This document shows positions 24,638 through 36,019 of a DNA stretch of 64,000 nt, in pieces. The DNA is from Cercis canadensis (Eukaryota; Streptophyta; Magnoliopsida; Fabales; Fabaceae): positions 1,039,001 to 1,103,000 of the forward strand of contig QAOA01007183.1 in assembly GCA_003255065.1 (NCBI GenBank), in the 5' to 3' direction. Below the pieces are notes generated by a model. The model saw only the letters and a list, made by a program, of their open reading frames with translations, was not told the origin of the DNA and searched no databases. The position numbers and the translations under genes were made by a program. Numbering within the stretch: the first letter of the stretch is position 1; the number at the start of each line of letters is the position of its first letter.

Positions 24638-25292
24638 GGCACTTTGACTGAATAAATGCAAAAAAAAAACTTAAATACAGAAATGGGGTAGTCAAAAACT
24701 TTAATACGTAAATAATGTATTTCGAAAAAAAAAAAATTTCGTCAGACGCGGGGGCCACAGGACGCACCGTGGGGCCTGCGGCACCTGATGACTGGACGCG
24801 TCGTGGGGCCCACGGCACGTCTTTTCTTGTCATACCTCCAGCGATAGGTGCATGTCGATACCTTCTAGAGTAACTGTTGGTACAGCGCCTACATTCAGAA
24901 GCTCGGGACGTGCAGAGAAACAGAAGGAGGTATTATTTTACTGGACAGTTAATTCTATTGTATATTTGTGAGCTAGACTGCTTTCCAAGTTAATGTTATT
25001 AATTGAATCCAGTAGGTGGTTTCGATTCTTATATTTGCTTTGATTTACCTATATAGTTTTATCAGAAGTTAGAGGAGAAACAGCAAGCTCTTGAAGAAGA
25101 AAAAAGTCAGTATCGACAAGAAGAGACGCGTCGTAGGCCCCACGGCGGATCCTGTGGGCCCTGTGTCTGACGAATTTTTTTTTTTTTTTAATTTTTAATT
25201 TTTTTCAAAATGCATTATTTACGTATTAAAGTTTCTGACTACCCCATTTCTGTATTTAAATTTCCTTTTTGCATTTATTCGGTCAAAGTGCC
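24638..25292. mobile_element. Pack-MULE, 655 bp, carrying TPX2/WVD2-like exons
   Basis: Terminal inverted repeats of about 170-190 bp, starting GGCACTTTGAC on both ends and running through GAATAAATGCAAAAA, ATACAGAAATGGGGTAGTCA and a GC-rich inner part. Flanked by 9-bp duplications AGTTCTATG (24629-24637) and AGTTCTACG (25293-25301), 8 of 9 identical. The interior (about 24835-25125) is a piece of a host gene rather than transposase, so this is a gene-capturing MULE. Confidence 0.88.
24846..25125 (+). pseudogene. Captured TPX2-domain (WVD2-like) gene fragment
   Basis: Two exon pieces and the intron between them. Exon A (24846-24929) reads PSRVTVGTAPTFRSSGRAEKQKE and ends at a GT donor; exon B (25057-25125) starts after TATAG and reads FYQKLEEKQQALEEEK... 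. Joined, they give the beginning of the TPX2 C-terminal domain of WAVE-DAMPENED2-like microtubule-binding proteins (APTFR..RAEKRKEFY.KLEEK). The retained intron means capture was from genomic DNA, not a transcript. Too short to encode a working protein. Confidence 0.75.
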
Positions 25293-25301
25293 AGTTCTAC
25301 G

Positions 25302-26901
25302 CCCAAAAAAGTGTGACTTCTTTTCTTTTTTGTCTTTTCTTTCTAAATTCTAACCATTCATTCATTTTCATAGTGAAGTGGAACTTTTTTTCTAGTTTTG
25401 AAGAAAAACATGAACCGAGAATATTATTTTGCTACTGTAATCATTAGCAATTGGTCGATTGAATTGAAAGGCTGTACATTCTGCTAAAGATTTTATCTCA
25501 CACTCTAATTTTAGATTAATCCCAATCATGGAGGCCACAATTTGTCAGTACAGGCAAAGGGTTGAATGAAATTAAGACTTTCAAAACCAAAATTTAAAAT
25601 ATATTTGAATTAGTTATGTTATCTTGACACATTTTTATACATCAAATTAATAAATAATAACAATTTAACCCATTCTCACTTTAACTCTTTTCCCTTTTTC
25701 TCTTCTTTAATATTTTGTTGACCTGCTCTTCCTTAATCTAGATTAAGCTCTCATCCTAAAAAAGAATCTCGATTAAGGCTTAGTCAAACTCAAATCAACA
25801 TGTGATCCTGCACCTTAATTAATTTGTCTGTGATAATCTTAAAAATTATATTTTACTGTCCCCATTAATTCTAAATACTAGTCGCCACTCGCCAGCTCAC
25901 ACCAATCATGTTTATTTAATTTTGATTATTATTTATTAAAAAACAGTTTTGACATTTTGGGGCATGCTTACCAACATTTAAGTTATCAAGAGTTTGTTGT
26001 ACAAACAGTTATTATTTGTTGAATGTTGAATAGATCATTTCATATAAGTTTATTTTAATATGTATGAACTTGATAAATAACATGTTTCTAGAATAATCCA
26101 TGTCAAATCATTTTTTGTATCTTACAATTTAAGTCTTACAATTGTTTACACATTATTAATTTATTTTTACACTGCTATACATTTTGCACGTAAATTATGT
26201 TTGAATTTTAACTACACCTACATAAAACTTCAGCAAAATTAATTTTTACTTTATTTTCTACTGATATACCACCTATGACTTGTTTTTTTTTTTTTATTTT
26301 TTTAAAAAGAAATTGTGAAAAAATTTCATAATATCCTGAAACTTGATGGTTATCCATCATGCGGACTTGGGCTTGTGACCGCCATGGGTGTGATTCCGTC
26401 AGGAGGCTTGTAACAAAACCTAGCCCAGTATTTGCCACTCGGGCCAGTGCAGGCTGGTTTCAGATATTGGGTCTGAAGCCCAAGAAGCACAAGTTCACGT
26501 GCAACACGCGCTGCGAGGTGGCGTGAGAGAACAACGATTAATCGATGAATTTGGTCTGGGGCGAAAAGCCGTACCCGTACACCAAGCTTCGTTAAAGGTT
26601 AAAGCCAAGTGAGAAGCGAGAGAGAGATTGATTGAGGTATTGAACACACATGCCGTGCGGAATTACACACATTAAATTTACCGAATTAATTGTCTCTTAA
26701 CTTACTCTTCAGACCTTGGGAATTTAATCTCTATCTGTATCTGTATCACTTGGGTCTCCGATTTTTCAGTTTGTATCCCATGGCCCTTTGATTTGGTTAC
26801 ACCGGCGCTGCCGCCACCACTACTACGCTATCTGTGACTGGCGCCTCTTCCACGGCGGCCCGACATTAGCTCCGGTCAGTCTCCAATTCAATCTCTTACA
26901 T
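25302..26901. other. Spacer and 5' leader of the DNA glycosylase
   Basis: AT-rich spacer with no recognised gene; from about 26560 it becomes the leader of the glycosylase. The minus-strand ORF at 26208-26438 has no domain. Confidence 0.6.
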
Positions 26902-29900
26902 ATGGGCGAGCAAACCCAAGGTCAAGGACAAACCCACATCCAAACCCGAACCCAGTCTCAGCCTCACCAGGATTCCTCCACCAGTATCACATCCAATACC
27001 GCCACCACTTCGACCACCGTTGCCACCGCTACCATTACTCATGCTACGCCAATAGACTCCGAACTAAGCAATGCTCCTTCACAAACCAATTCTCCGCCTT
27101 CCAAAATCCCCTTCCGCCCCCGAAAGATCCGGAAACTCTCTCCGGACCCGAATAACTCTCAAATCGTCGCCGTGGAAACCCCAAAAGCTACCTCCACCAC
27201 CACCTCCACTGCCAAGGCTAGTGGCCGGAACAACAAGATTGTCCAACAACGAGCCGCAATGGTCCCCAGAGTCGTGGCTAGGTCACTCTCGTGTGAAGGC
27301 GAGGTCGAAATCGCTCTGCGCTTCCTCCGCAACGCTGATCCACTCCTCGCTCCTTTAATGGACCTTCACCAACCCCCTACCTTCGATAATTTCCACACCC
27401 CCTTCCTTGCTCTAACACGTAGCATTTTGTATCAGCAACTCGCTTATAAAGCTGGTACTTCGATCTATACCCGCTTCATTGCTCTATGTGGAGGCGAGGC
27501 AGGGGTTCTACCAGAAACCGTTCTTGCCCTAACTCCTCAACAACTTCGCCAAATTGGGGTTTCGGGCCGAAAAGCTAGTTATCTCCATGACTTGGCCAGA
27601 AAGTACCAGAATGGGATTTTATCAGATTCAGCCATTGTAAATATGGATGATAAATCTCTTTTCACGATGCTCACTATGGTTAATGGAATTGGATCTTGGT
27701 CTGTTCATATGTTCATGATCTTCTCTCTCCATAGACCTGATGTTCTTCCAATCAACGATCTCGGTGTTCGCAAGGGGGTTCAGCTACTTTACAATCTTGA
27801 AGAGTTGCCTCGACCGTCACAGATGGACCAATTGTGTGAAAAGTGGAGGCCTTACCGGTCAGTTGCATCATGGTATATGTGGAGATTTGTAGAAGCAAAG
27901 GGAACTCCTTCAAGTGCCGTGGCTGTGGCTACTGGTGCTAGCTTGCAGCAGCACCAGCACCAGCAGGATCAGCAACAGCAGCAGCACACTCCGCAGCCAC
28001 AGCTTCTCGATCCCATGAATGGCATGTTTAATCTCGGGTAAGTCTACAATTCATACTCTGTCTGGTTTATCGCTTCCCATAGAGTGCATATACTTGGTGT
28101 TAGGCTTTTTATTATGGACCTTTTATTGGGTATCTCGTATCTGCAATTAGCTGCATTAGTTGCCATACCATATGGTGCTTACTTTTCGTTTTAGTTCACC
28201 GTTTCTTCCTCATAATCTCAGATTTGAGTTCATTTGCAAGCTTGCTTGCTTTCCTTCTTCTTTTTAATTGCTTTCACTTCAATTAAAATTGAAACGGATC
28301 ATTTATCTCTCAATATTGTATATATTGTTTATAATGGCAAGATTAGTTATCTAATTTTTCACAATTGTTGAATGCTGTCAGTTGTTAGTCTCCCCTTTTG
28401 GTAGCACTGTGCAGGAAATGCAGGAGCATGGCTTGGATGAGTCATGTGCTTTTGAATGAATATAGCATAGTCTTAGAAAGTACTTACAAGTGCGTTATAC
28501 ACTCCTATTAGTCTCCCTTTGTTGGATACGCCATTTTTTTTGTCTCTTTACTGCCCCTTCTGTTGAGTAGTTCTTCGTGTCCACATATGCAATTCATCTT
28601 TATGGAAGCATGCTCTATTCTTTCTCTTGGTTGCTCAGATAAGACCTTCATGTCTTAGTTGCGTATCATGAACTTAATGTTTAGTCACCACACAATTTTC
28701 ATTAAGTAATGGGGTTGCTTGTATGTATGAGTGTATATATATCATAGTAAACATGGTAGGTCCTTGGTGTAATCCCTTTGAAAACTTCTATGCCCTTGTC
28801 TCTTTCCTCTAGTTCATGTTGCATTTTTTCTGTCAAATTGTTTGACAAACTTCACTCATCCTCTGCTCTCCCTCATTCCATCCTCTCTTCTTGGGCAATG
28901 TCGCTAGAAAAATTGTGAATTGAAATTTTTTTCTCCTTTACCTTTTTCCAGTTTTGGTGATCATACTTCATAAGATGTGGATCTCATAATGCAAGAATTA
29001 GTTACGTGTTTGGACATAATCACATATTCAAACATGAGTATATTAGATGGATGTTTGCTCTAAGTTTCCTGTTTGAAAAAAGGAAGCAAGAGAAAGTGCA
29101 TTTTAACTGTTCTTTATGTTTGAAAAAGTGTATTGTCTCATAACATGATCTGAGGCAATGACCTTTGGCTAATGGCACTTCATCAAAGATAAGGTGGATT
29201 CACTACAAGTTGGGTGCATTTCTGTTTGTGAAACACTAAAAAACATTAAAAAAATGTGATGAAGAATATCTGACATAAGAGATGTGATGTGAAATGTAGT
29301 TCCTGTGTCTAATAAGGAAGAAACTCTGTTGCTTTTGCACTTAAATAAGTTAGGATTATAAGATGCCCCCCATATGATTAAAAGTTTAAAACACATACTT
29401 ACTTTCACTCTCATGGTATCTGATTTTGTTTAAACAGTTATATAGATATCTGTTAATCTTGTGACTAAAGTAGGTGAAGGAAAGTTTCATAGAGATTTTC
29501 ATGCCTTCTGTTGGAGAGAAAAAAACCTGGGCATTTAGAGATCTTTATTAGTGTAGTTTATGTTTCCTGCCCATTGGGTGAGGAACACAACTAGTTTTAA
29601 ATGCATGCTAACATTCTCTTCCTAACTAGTATGTGTATGAAAGAAAGAAAAATAATAGAATCATAATGGCATGCTATGAAAATATTAATTGAAATGAAGA
29701 TATTAATGCTTGAATAAGTGATACTTTTGGTAACATGCTATGAGCTCAGAACCAAACACATGACCTGTGATGTTGACATTGAAAGAAATGCCAAGGGAAT
29801 CAAGCTATTCTCTCATGGAAGAAGACATGTGGGAGCATTTGTTAAGGGTTGCTATATCCATCTTGAAGAATGTGAGAAATGTCCACAACCAGCATGCATT

Positions 29901-32900
29901 GTAACACGATGATGGATATGAACTGCTGGCATTACATAATGCCAAAAACTTATGAGAGATATGGGCATTTACAATTTAATATATACGTTTGCAGTAGCTT
30001 TTTGGTGGAAGAGTACACAAATAGTTCCTGTTGTTTATTACTGAATCAAGAGCTTGCATGGCATAGAGATATGAAGATTCAATTTATCAAATAGGATTAA
30101 ATCCTAATTTTCTTTAATTTATGCCTCAAATAAATTTAAGAGTAAAACCTTTTTTTGGTCCTTGAAAAATGCATCTACTGTCACTTTAGTCCCTCATTTT
30201 TTTTTGTGCCAATTTGGTCCTCGAATTAATGTTCCATCTGTCAATTTAGTCCTCTGTTTGGGTCCGTTAGTGAGGTTAGACGGAAATTGCCACGTGGCAC
30301 GTTAAGTGTTGACGTGGCCGTTAAGTGGTGACTTGGCAAGCTGACTTGGCAGGTGGATGAGTTGCTGGTGTGACAAACCTCAAAACGGCGCCGTTTTGAT
30401 TAGATAAGAAAATACATTCTCTCTCATGTCTCTTTCTCTCTCTCTCTCTCTCCCATTTGTCCCCTGCCTCTCTTTGCAACTCTTTCTCTCTCTCTTGCTC
30501 ACCTTGCTTAGAACCAGTACTCCACTCTACTCACGACCACACTACCTGTATTTACTCCCTTCAAGCATGTGCCCACCACAAAAGCATCTCCAAAGGCAAA
30601 GAAATTACTGAAGTGCTTGCTCTGTTCTTTCTCTCTCTCTTTTCATCATTCTCTCCTTTCCTTCCCCGCTTCTCTCCCTCTTTTGCATCATTGATAAAGA
30701 GAATGGAAGTAATCAAGACCCAGATCAAGCAAACCTCCATGGCTGCAAGCAAAAAACAGTGTCAAGAATGTAACAGAATCAGGTTGAACTCCTGCTAACC
30801 TCAATATCATCAATGGCAGAAAGAGCATTGGAAAAATGTCCATAGATGCCAATCCAGATATCAACCCGTTCCATGACACTGCATCTGGCCTATTTATTTT
30901 TTTGAGAGCTTTGCATGCATCATGTACACAACCACACTTGCTGTACATGTGAACTAAGCCATTTGAAACTGACATGCAGCTCTCTAGACCTGATTTGGTA
31001 GAATGACAATGTAGCTGCTTTCCTGTTTTCATTGAGACTAAACCAGCTGCAGCTGATAAAAAACTTGCCAGGTTAAATTCATCCATCTTAATTTCATCAT
31101 TGTACATGTGAGTGTTTACTTCTAATGCTAGTTCATGATTTCCCATCAGGTTCATTCTTGCTGCTAAGGTTGTGTATGTGACAGGATCTCTATGACTCAT
31201 CATGCCAATAACACACCACACATCATTTACCATTCCCCATCCAGCATAGGCATCTACAAGAGCATTCCCAACAGCTATATGATTGGCTGCTTTTGTTTTT
31301 ATAATATATGCATGGAGTTTCATTGTTTGACCAAGAGACTTTATTCTCTTTTGCATCACTCTCTCTCTCTCTCTCTTCATCATGATTTCATACTACAAAC
31401 AGCCAACCAGAAACCAAGATTGTATTCTCCTTATCAATCATTATTACAAACACCTTCTGTGCAATCTCCTTCAATTTTTTCTACATTAAAAACACACCAG
31501 AATGCTGCAACACCAGGCCTGCTACAATCCTTTACTGGTTCTCCGAGATTAACCAATTGTTCACAATCAACCACAACCCAAAAATATCTTTCTTTGCTCC
31601 AACCAAACCACCTATAAAGAAATTGGCCCAAAGTCCTCTTCACCAATTGATAAAGTTGCATAGCAAGGACAAATTTCTGCATGTATTCACATGATCATGG
31701 AACCCAAGCTCAGTAAATTGCATGAGAATTGTGCTTGTTCTGAAATTACTGAGATTTTAACTAGAGATAAGGATATCTTCAAGGAACCTAAACCACCACC
31801 ACCACTTAGCCAGTTCCATGAGCGAGACAAGATGTGGAAAAGTAGAAGTCCCAACAAGCTACCCAAGAGGCCTTGATAGTGTCCAAAGGATTGGAAAGGT
31901 CGCTCAAAGATTTAAGTTGCCACCATCTACAAAAATCCAGGAGGTATTTCATCTATCACTGCTCCAGAAGCTTATAGGAAGCAAGTCTCAATTTTCTGAT
32001 TTCAACCTTGATGATGGGAGAAGGTGTTTAGGAGGATGGGAGAAAATGGGGTGGTTCTCTTCTTCCCTCCGAATTCTCTCTCACTCTCAACCAGAGTTCC
32101 TCTGAAGTTGTTGCAGTGGATATGGGAAGCTAGAGAGAGAATAAGAGGAAAGATGCAGGGAGAGAGAAGAGGATAAACGATGAAGAGGAGAGAGACCTCC
32201 CAAAAAGTTGTTTGCTAATGAAGAGGAAGAAAAAAAAAAAAATTATCGGTTAAAATGATGCTGTTTTCACCCAACCTAGTCCCTTCACCCACTTGCCATG
32301 TTAGCTTGCTAAGTCACCACTTAACAGCCATGTCAACACTTATCATGCCACGTGGTAATTTCTGTTTAACCTCACTAACGGACCCAGATGGAGGACTAAA
32401 TTGGCAAACGGAACATAAATTCGATGACTAAATTGGCACAAAAAAAAATGAGGGACTAAAGTGACAACAGGAGCATTTTTCAAGGACCAAAATGAACCAT
32501 GGTGAAAGATGTAATAGATGATACATTTTAAATGAAATGAAAATTTTGGAAGTAAGTTGAGAGAAGTTGATGGATGAGCCACTTTGTCCTAATGTTCAGT
32601 ATCTCGAGACTAGTGGTTTGAATTCAAAGGCTATCTGTTAGTTCCCAAAGCTAAACTATGGTGCAAGAGTAGTGTTTTCTGGTGAAGGTATTAGTGTCAT
32701 GAACATGGTTATTAATGGCACACAATTGCTTGCTCCATGGCGCACTGCAACAAGGGCTCCACAATGCAATCTCAGTGGCAATGTGACTTTCATGTTGCAA
32801 TTTGCATGCTCAACACGTGCGATATTGAAAAACATGCCCAAACTTAACCTAGAACTAGAGATTGGCAGCCTTTGACTTCACCAGCAGTTGCTGAGTCTTT

Positions 32901-34258
32901 CTCTAGAGTATTCTCTCTCTCTCTCTCCATTTTTTTCTTTGCATGGAAAGGTTGGCTGCCATAAGCGGAGGCTGTTGCCATCAAATGGCTTGCCAACCCT
33001 CATACATTTTTTTTTTGGAACCCATTGCCCTTTTTATTCTGGAAGCGCAAATCATGACATGCCTAAGGGGCCTAAAGCGCCATATACAGTATGCATTGAG
33101 TTCAATTTAGCAAATAAATTTGATCTTAACGAATTTGAGGAAAATTTTGGGTGAATGATTTATTATGTAGGATTCTAGGGCAATGAATAAATAAATATCG
33201 ATGATTCTAAATCAGTATGTTAGTCTTTTTAATAGTTGATGATGTGTTTGGATGTAGTTGCAGCATAAGTTTTTTTTCCCCTCTATCTCTTTTCTTTCTT
33301 CAGTATTTAAGCTGATTTCATTATTGGGCATTGATGGCTGTATTTTAGGGGTTTGTGGCTTGACTTCTTTATCATGTCATGCATGTACTCATAATTGCGT
33401 GCTATTGCTGCCTTGCACCCTGAGTCAACAAATGTTAGTATTTAATTTGGTTTTCATGGGATTGGACTATTCTCTTGTGTCTATTAAGTTTGAAGGATTT
33501 GTCATTTTAATGTGGTTGATTGGCAGAAGTTAAACCTATCTTATAGATTATTTTGTTAATTATATCAAGACGGAAAATGTCATGATTTTTTTCTTCTTTC
33601 CTCTTTCCCTAGATTTTCTATTTTCCTCCTTCATTTGTAGAAGGAATGTCATATAAATATCTTGGTGTACTCAGTTGGAATCAGATCTTAATCAGTTTGT
33701 AATTGGTTATTTTGTTTATTTGAGGGTTGACCTAAGTTTGTTTCTCTCTCCAATTTTTCCTCGTAGATTTATGGCCATGATTATTCTACACGCTCTCTGC
33801 TACTGGTCACGAACTCACAGCTATTATTTAGTATTGAAACCGCCCTTCAATCACCCCTTCTTAAATTATCTGCTTTGGCCACTAGTTTCCTAAATCTAGC
33901 CATTTCTTTGCTAACAAATTCCAATTTCTCCGGATAAGCCAATTGTTCCTTAGTTCCATATGTTAATTTTTTTTTTTCCTTTTAAGCTTAGTAAAGTTCC
34001 CTTAGATGCTTTATCTATTTTCATGAAGTTTTACTTAGTTCAGTTACTGTAAATCAGCTTGAAAATTTCAATTTTAAATAAAATACGTGTTTGGTGTACT
34101 CTCCTTTATTCCCCCCACCCCCCAACCCTCCTTTTCTGTTTTTTTGTTTGAGGTTTATAATGATGATTGTCCAACTAATTGGGTAGCTGTCATGCATTTC
34201 TCATGATTCCTGGGTCTGTGTCATGTGATGCAGGGCGGCCTGTGCTTGGGGACAATGA
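26902..34258 (+). CDS. HhH-GPD DNA glycosylase (AlkA-like), two coding exons
   Basis: Base-excision repair glycosylase of the helix-hairpin-helix GPD superfamily, nuclear. Exon 1 is 26902-28037; the reading frame meets TAA in the donor (GG|GTAAG). A 25-nt exon at 34234-34258, preceded by ATGCAG, restores the frame and gives a C-terminus GAACAWGQ, which I remember in the Arabidopsis relatives (At1g19480, At1g75230). Total 386 residues. A low-complexity Thr/Gln N-terminus precedes KIPFRPRKIRKLSP. The catalytic domain has LYQQLAYKAG, hairpin GIGSWS (from Gly262), and the catalytic Asp286 in PINDLGVRKG. A Gln/His-rich tail follows. Start: upstream of 26902 the frame is open to 26788 but has no ATG. 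The 6.2-kb intron carries a Pack-MULE. The last exon is inference; without it the protein ends after NLG. Confidence 0.9.
28038..30147. other. Glycosylase intron, left part
   Basis: Non-coding by inspection. A few short ORFs (for example 29718-29912) show no domain. It ends at the left repeat of a Pack-MULE. Confidence 0.55.
30688..31383 (-). pseudogene. Captured PPR-protein fragment (231-codon open frame)
   Basis: An open minus-strand frame reading the middle of a PLS-type pentatricopeptide repeat protein: KLHAYIIKTKA, VGNALVDAYAGWGMV, HRDPVTYTTLA, LASFLSAAAGLVS, GKQLHCHSTKSGLES, SNGLVHMYSKCG, DAVSWNGLISGLAS, GVQPDSVTFLTLFFACSHGG. These are about six repeats of an organelle RNA-processing protein; I associate the wording with At5g52850-type proteins. 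No start with a targeting peptide and no C-terminal E domain, so it is a fragment. It is inside the Pack-MULE and antisense to the glycosylase. Confidence 0.82.
31691..32010 (+). pseudogene. Ty3/gypsy polyprotein fragments
   Basis: Two adjacent pieces in different frames. The first (31691-31830) resembles the start of a gypsy reverse transcriptase, ITEILTRDKDIFKEPKPPPP. The second (about 31855-31990) resembles the region after integrase, VQRIGKVAQRFKLPPSTKIQ followed by VFHLSLLQKLIG. The large middle part of pol is missing, so this is debris, perhaps from a transcript or a deleted copy captured by the Pack-MULE. Confidence 0.65.
32499..34233. other. Glycosylase intron, right part
   Basis: No gene recognised. 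A CT microsatellite lies at about 32908-32927 and pyrimidine tracts are frequent. It ends at the acceptor of the 25-nt last coding exon. Confidence 0.55.
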
Positions 34259-35703
34259 TTGCTATTGAAATTGATAAGTTTGTCACCCTGGCTCCTTAAG
34301 TAATCTTTGTTGGCACTGGAAGTTGCAAAGCCAAGCCAAGCCAAGAAGTGTACCTTATGGGATCATGGTGCTTAAATTTGGGCATTCTGTGCATTTAGAG
34401 AAAAGTGTATGATTGCCTTGTGTTCAGTAAATCTGGTGCAACAGTAATAAAGGCCTGTCCTTAATTTAGCTGTGTTATGAAAGTTGTAGGACTCGACTCA
34501 TCTTTGATAAGACAAGATTGATTAGAATGCAGTGCATCAATGCGTTTGCCCCTTCGTAATTTGGTTTGGACCAGTGGTAAGTAGTTCTGAAGTTCTTGAC
34601 TGGCATCCTGCTATTGGGTGGCCCCTTTCCGTCAATCGCCTCCATATGAATTGAATCCATGCCAACTTATATGTTGGACCCTAAAACTTTTCTTTATAGG
34701 TTTGGATTTTTTATGGATTTTTTTTTCTCCCCTTTCCTTTTTGTTGGTTATCAATGTCATATGGTAAATAAGGAGAGGGTTATGCTATATACCCTTTTAG
34801 AGGGGTAGTAATACCTTTACCTTTTTTGGGTGGGATTCAATGGGACTTTTGATGTCGTTGCAAAATTTTTGAAAAATTGAATTACTCAATGTGTTAAAAT
34901 ATAGTTCTTTATAAAATGTAAGAATGACATAATATAATAAAAAAGGTTGTTTTTTAGCATGCTTTTTTATATTGTGTTGTTCTTGTATTTTATAAAGAAT
35001 TGTGTTATGATATGTATTGGATAATTTAATTTTTTGAAATTTTTACAATGACACTAAAATTATTGAGTAAATCTTATCCAAATTTACCTAATTGAGGTGG
35101 GGTAGTATAGTGTTCATCAATAATTAAAAAATGAAAAAAAAAAGTATTTCATGTTAGAAATCATCTTGATTGCAGATGCGAGGTCATTGACAAAGGGCTG
35201 ACGATCTCAGAAAACGAAAAGCAAAAAATTCAATTATGGCTTGTTGGCCTTAGAAATTTTTTGTATTGCAAGTTTACCCCTTAATTGAAGTTTTACGCAC
35301 AAGATAAGGACGGAATGAAGCACATTTCTTATTATCAGCGTTCACCATGTTGTTTAATTACATCATAACTAAAAACCTTAGGCTTTTCTTTTCAACTTGT
35401 AGCCTGTAGGCAAATGTGAGGAGCACTTGTGCTCTTTGGGGAAGGGGTTAGGTGAAGTTGGAACCTTAAAAACTTAGGAGACAATGGCAGCTAAGTTAAA
35501 ACTCTTTGAAGTAATTTTGTCCTCGAAATCAAGACATGTTCTCTACTATAAGTGACGGAAAAATTAGGGAACGCTTTAATGAATGGGTATCTATCAAAAG
35601 CTAAAACATGTTAACAGTAGAGGCCGGCTGGGGAGGAATAATTCCCTCGCGGGCGGCAAGGTAGATTACGAAACCGCAAATCGAACAAGAAGAACGCCAC
35701 GAT
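34259..35703. other. 3' flank of the glycosylase and spacer
   Basis: Glycosylase 3' UTR, then spacer containing the small MITE. No other gene seen. Confidence 0.55.
34777..35130. mobile_element. Small fold-back MITE
   Basis: Arms of about 88 bp (34861-34950 and the reverse complement of 34963-35050) sharing TTCTTTATAAAAT and neighbouring sequence at roughly three-quarters identity, with weakly matching outer ends (CTATATACCC and CTATACTACCCC). No target duplication I can define. Superfamily unknown. Confidence 0.55.
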
Positions 35704-35990
35704 TTTATGATTACAGAAGAATATCCAAGTGGGATATTCTCGTGCAATATCTCTTTATTCCTTCTTCTATGTTCGTAAATTTCAATTGGGTCTCTATTTC
35801 TAACACACAGCTTGTCCATCATTTACAAGCATCTCAATACTTTATGATTATAGCACAATATCCAAATGGGATATTCTCGTGGAATATCTCTTTATTCCTT
35901 CTTCTATGTTTCGTAAATTTCAATTGGGTCTCTATTTCTAAATCATTTACAAGCATCTCAATCCTTTATGATTACAGCTCGTATTTCAAT
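35704..35990. repeat. Tandem repeat, units 137 and 124 bp plus partial third
   Basis: Units begin TTTATGATTA at 35704, 35841 and 35965. The first two share the same order of blocks (GGGATATTCTCGTG, AATATCTCTTTATTCC, TTTCAATTGGGTCTCTATTT, CATTTACAAGCATCTCAAT); the second lost about 13 bp. The third is only about 25 bp. It lies just upstream of the acyl-AMP ligase start. Confidence 0.85.
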
Positions 35991-36019
35991 TGACTATAAA
36001 ATGTCCCTAACACATTGCA

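Larger units (their letters stand above)
30148..32498. mobile_element. Pack-MULE, about 2.35 kb, in the glycosylase intron
   Basis: Long inverted repeats of roughly 230-250 bp: 30148-30390 matches the reverse complement of 32230-32498 (shared blocks include TTTTGGTCCTTGAAAAATGC, GTGCCAATTT, GGGTCCGTTAGTGAGGTTA and CCACGTGGCA). The exact ends and target duplication are unclear (AGAGTAAAA versus ATGGTGAAA, 6 of 9). No transposase. The interior holds an antisense PPR gene piece, CT-rich DNA and gypsy polyprotein pieces, so it is a composite capture element. MULE assignment rests on the long repeats and cargo. Confidence 0.78.

Noticed and set aside
26788..26901. Upstream extension of the glycosylase frame
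   Set aside because: Begins at TTG, not ATG; the first ATG is 26902 and matches the MGEQ start expected for the family.
29169..30094. Several small ORFs in the glycosylase intron
   Set aside because: Chance frames in AT-rich intron, no recognisable protein sequence.
31192..31617. 141-codon plus-strand ORF
   Set aside because: Its first half is the antisense of the PPR fragment and the rest is Ser/Thr/Gln-rich without a domain.
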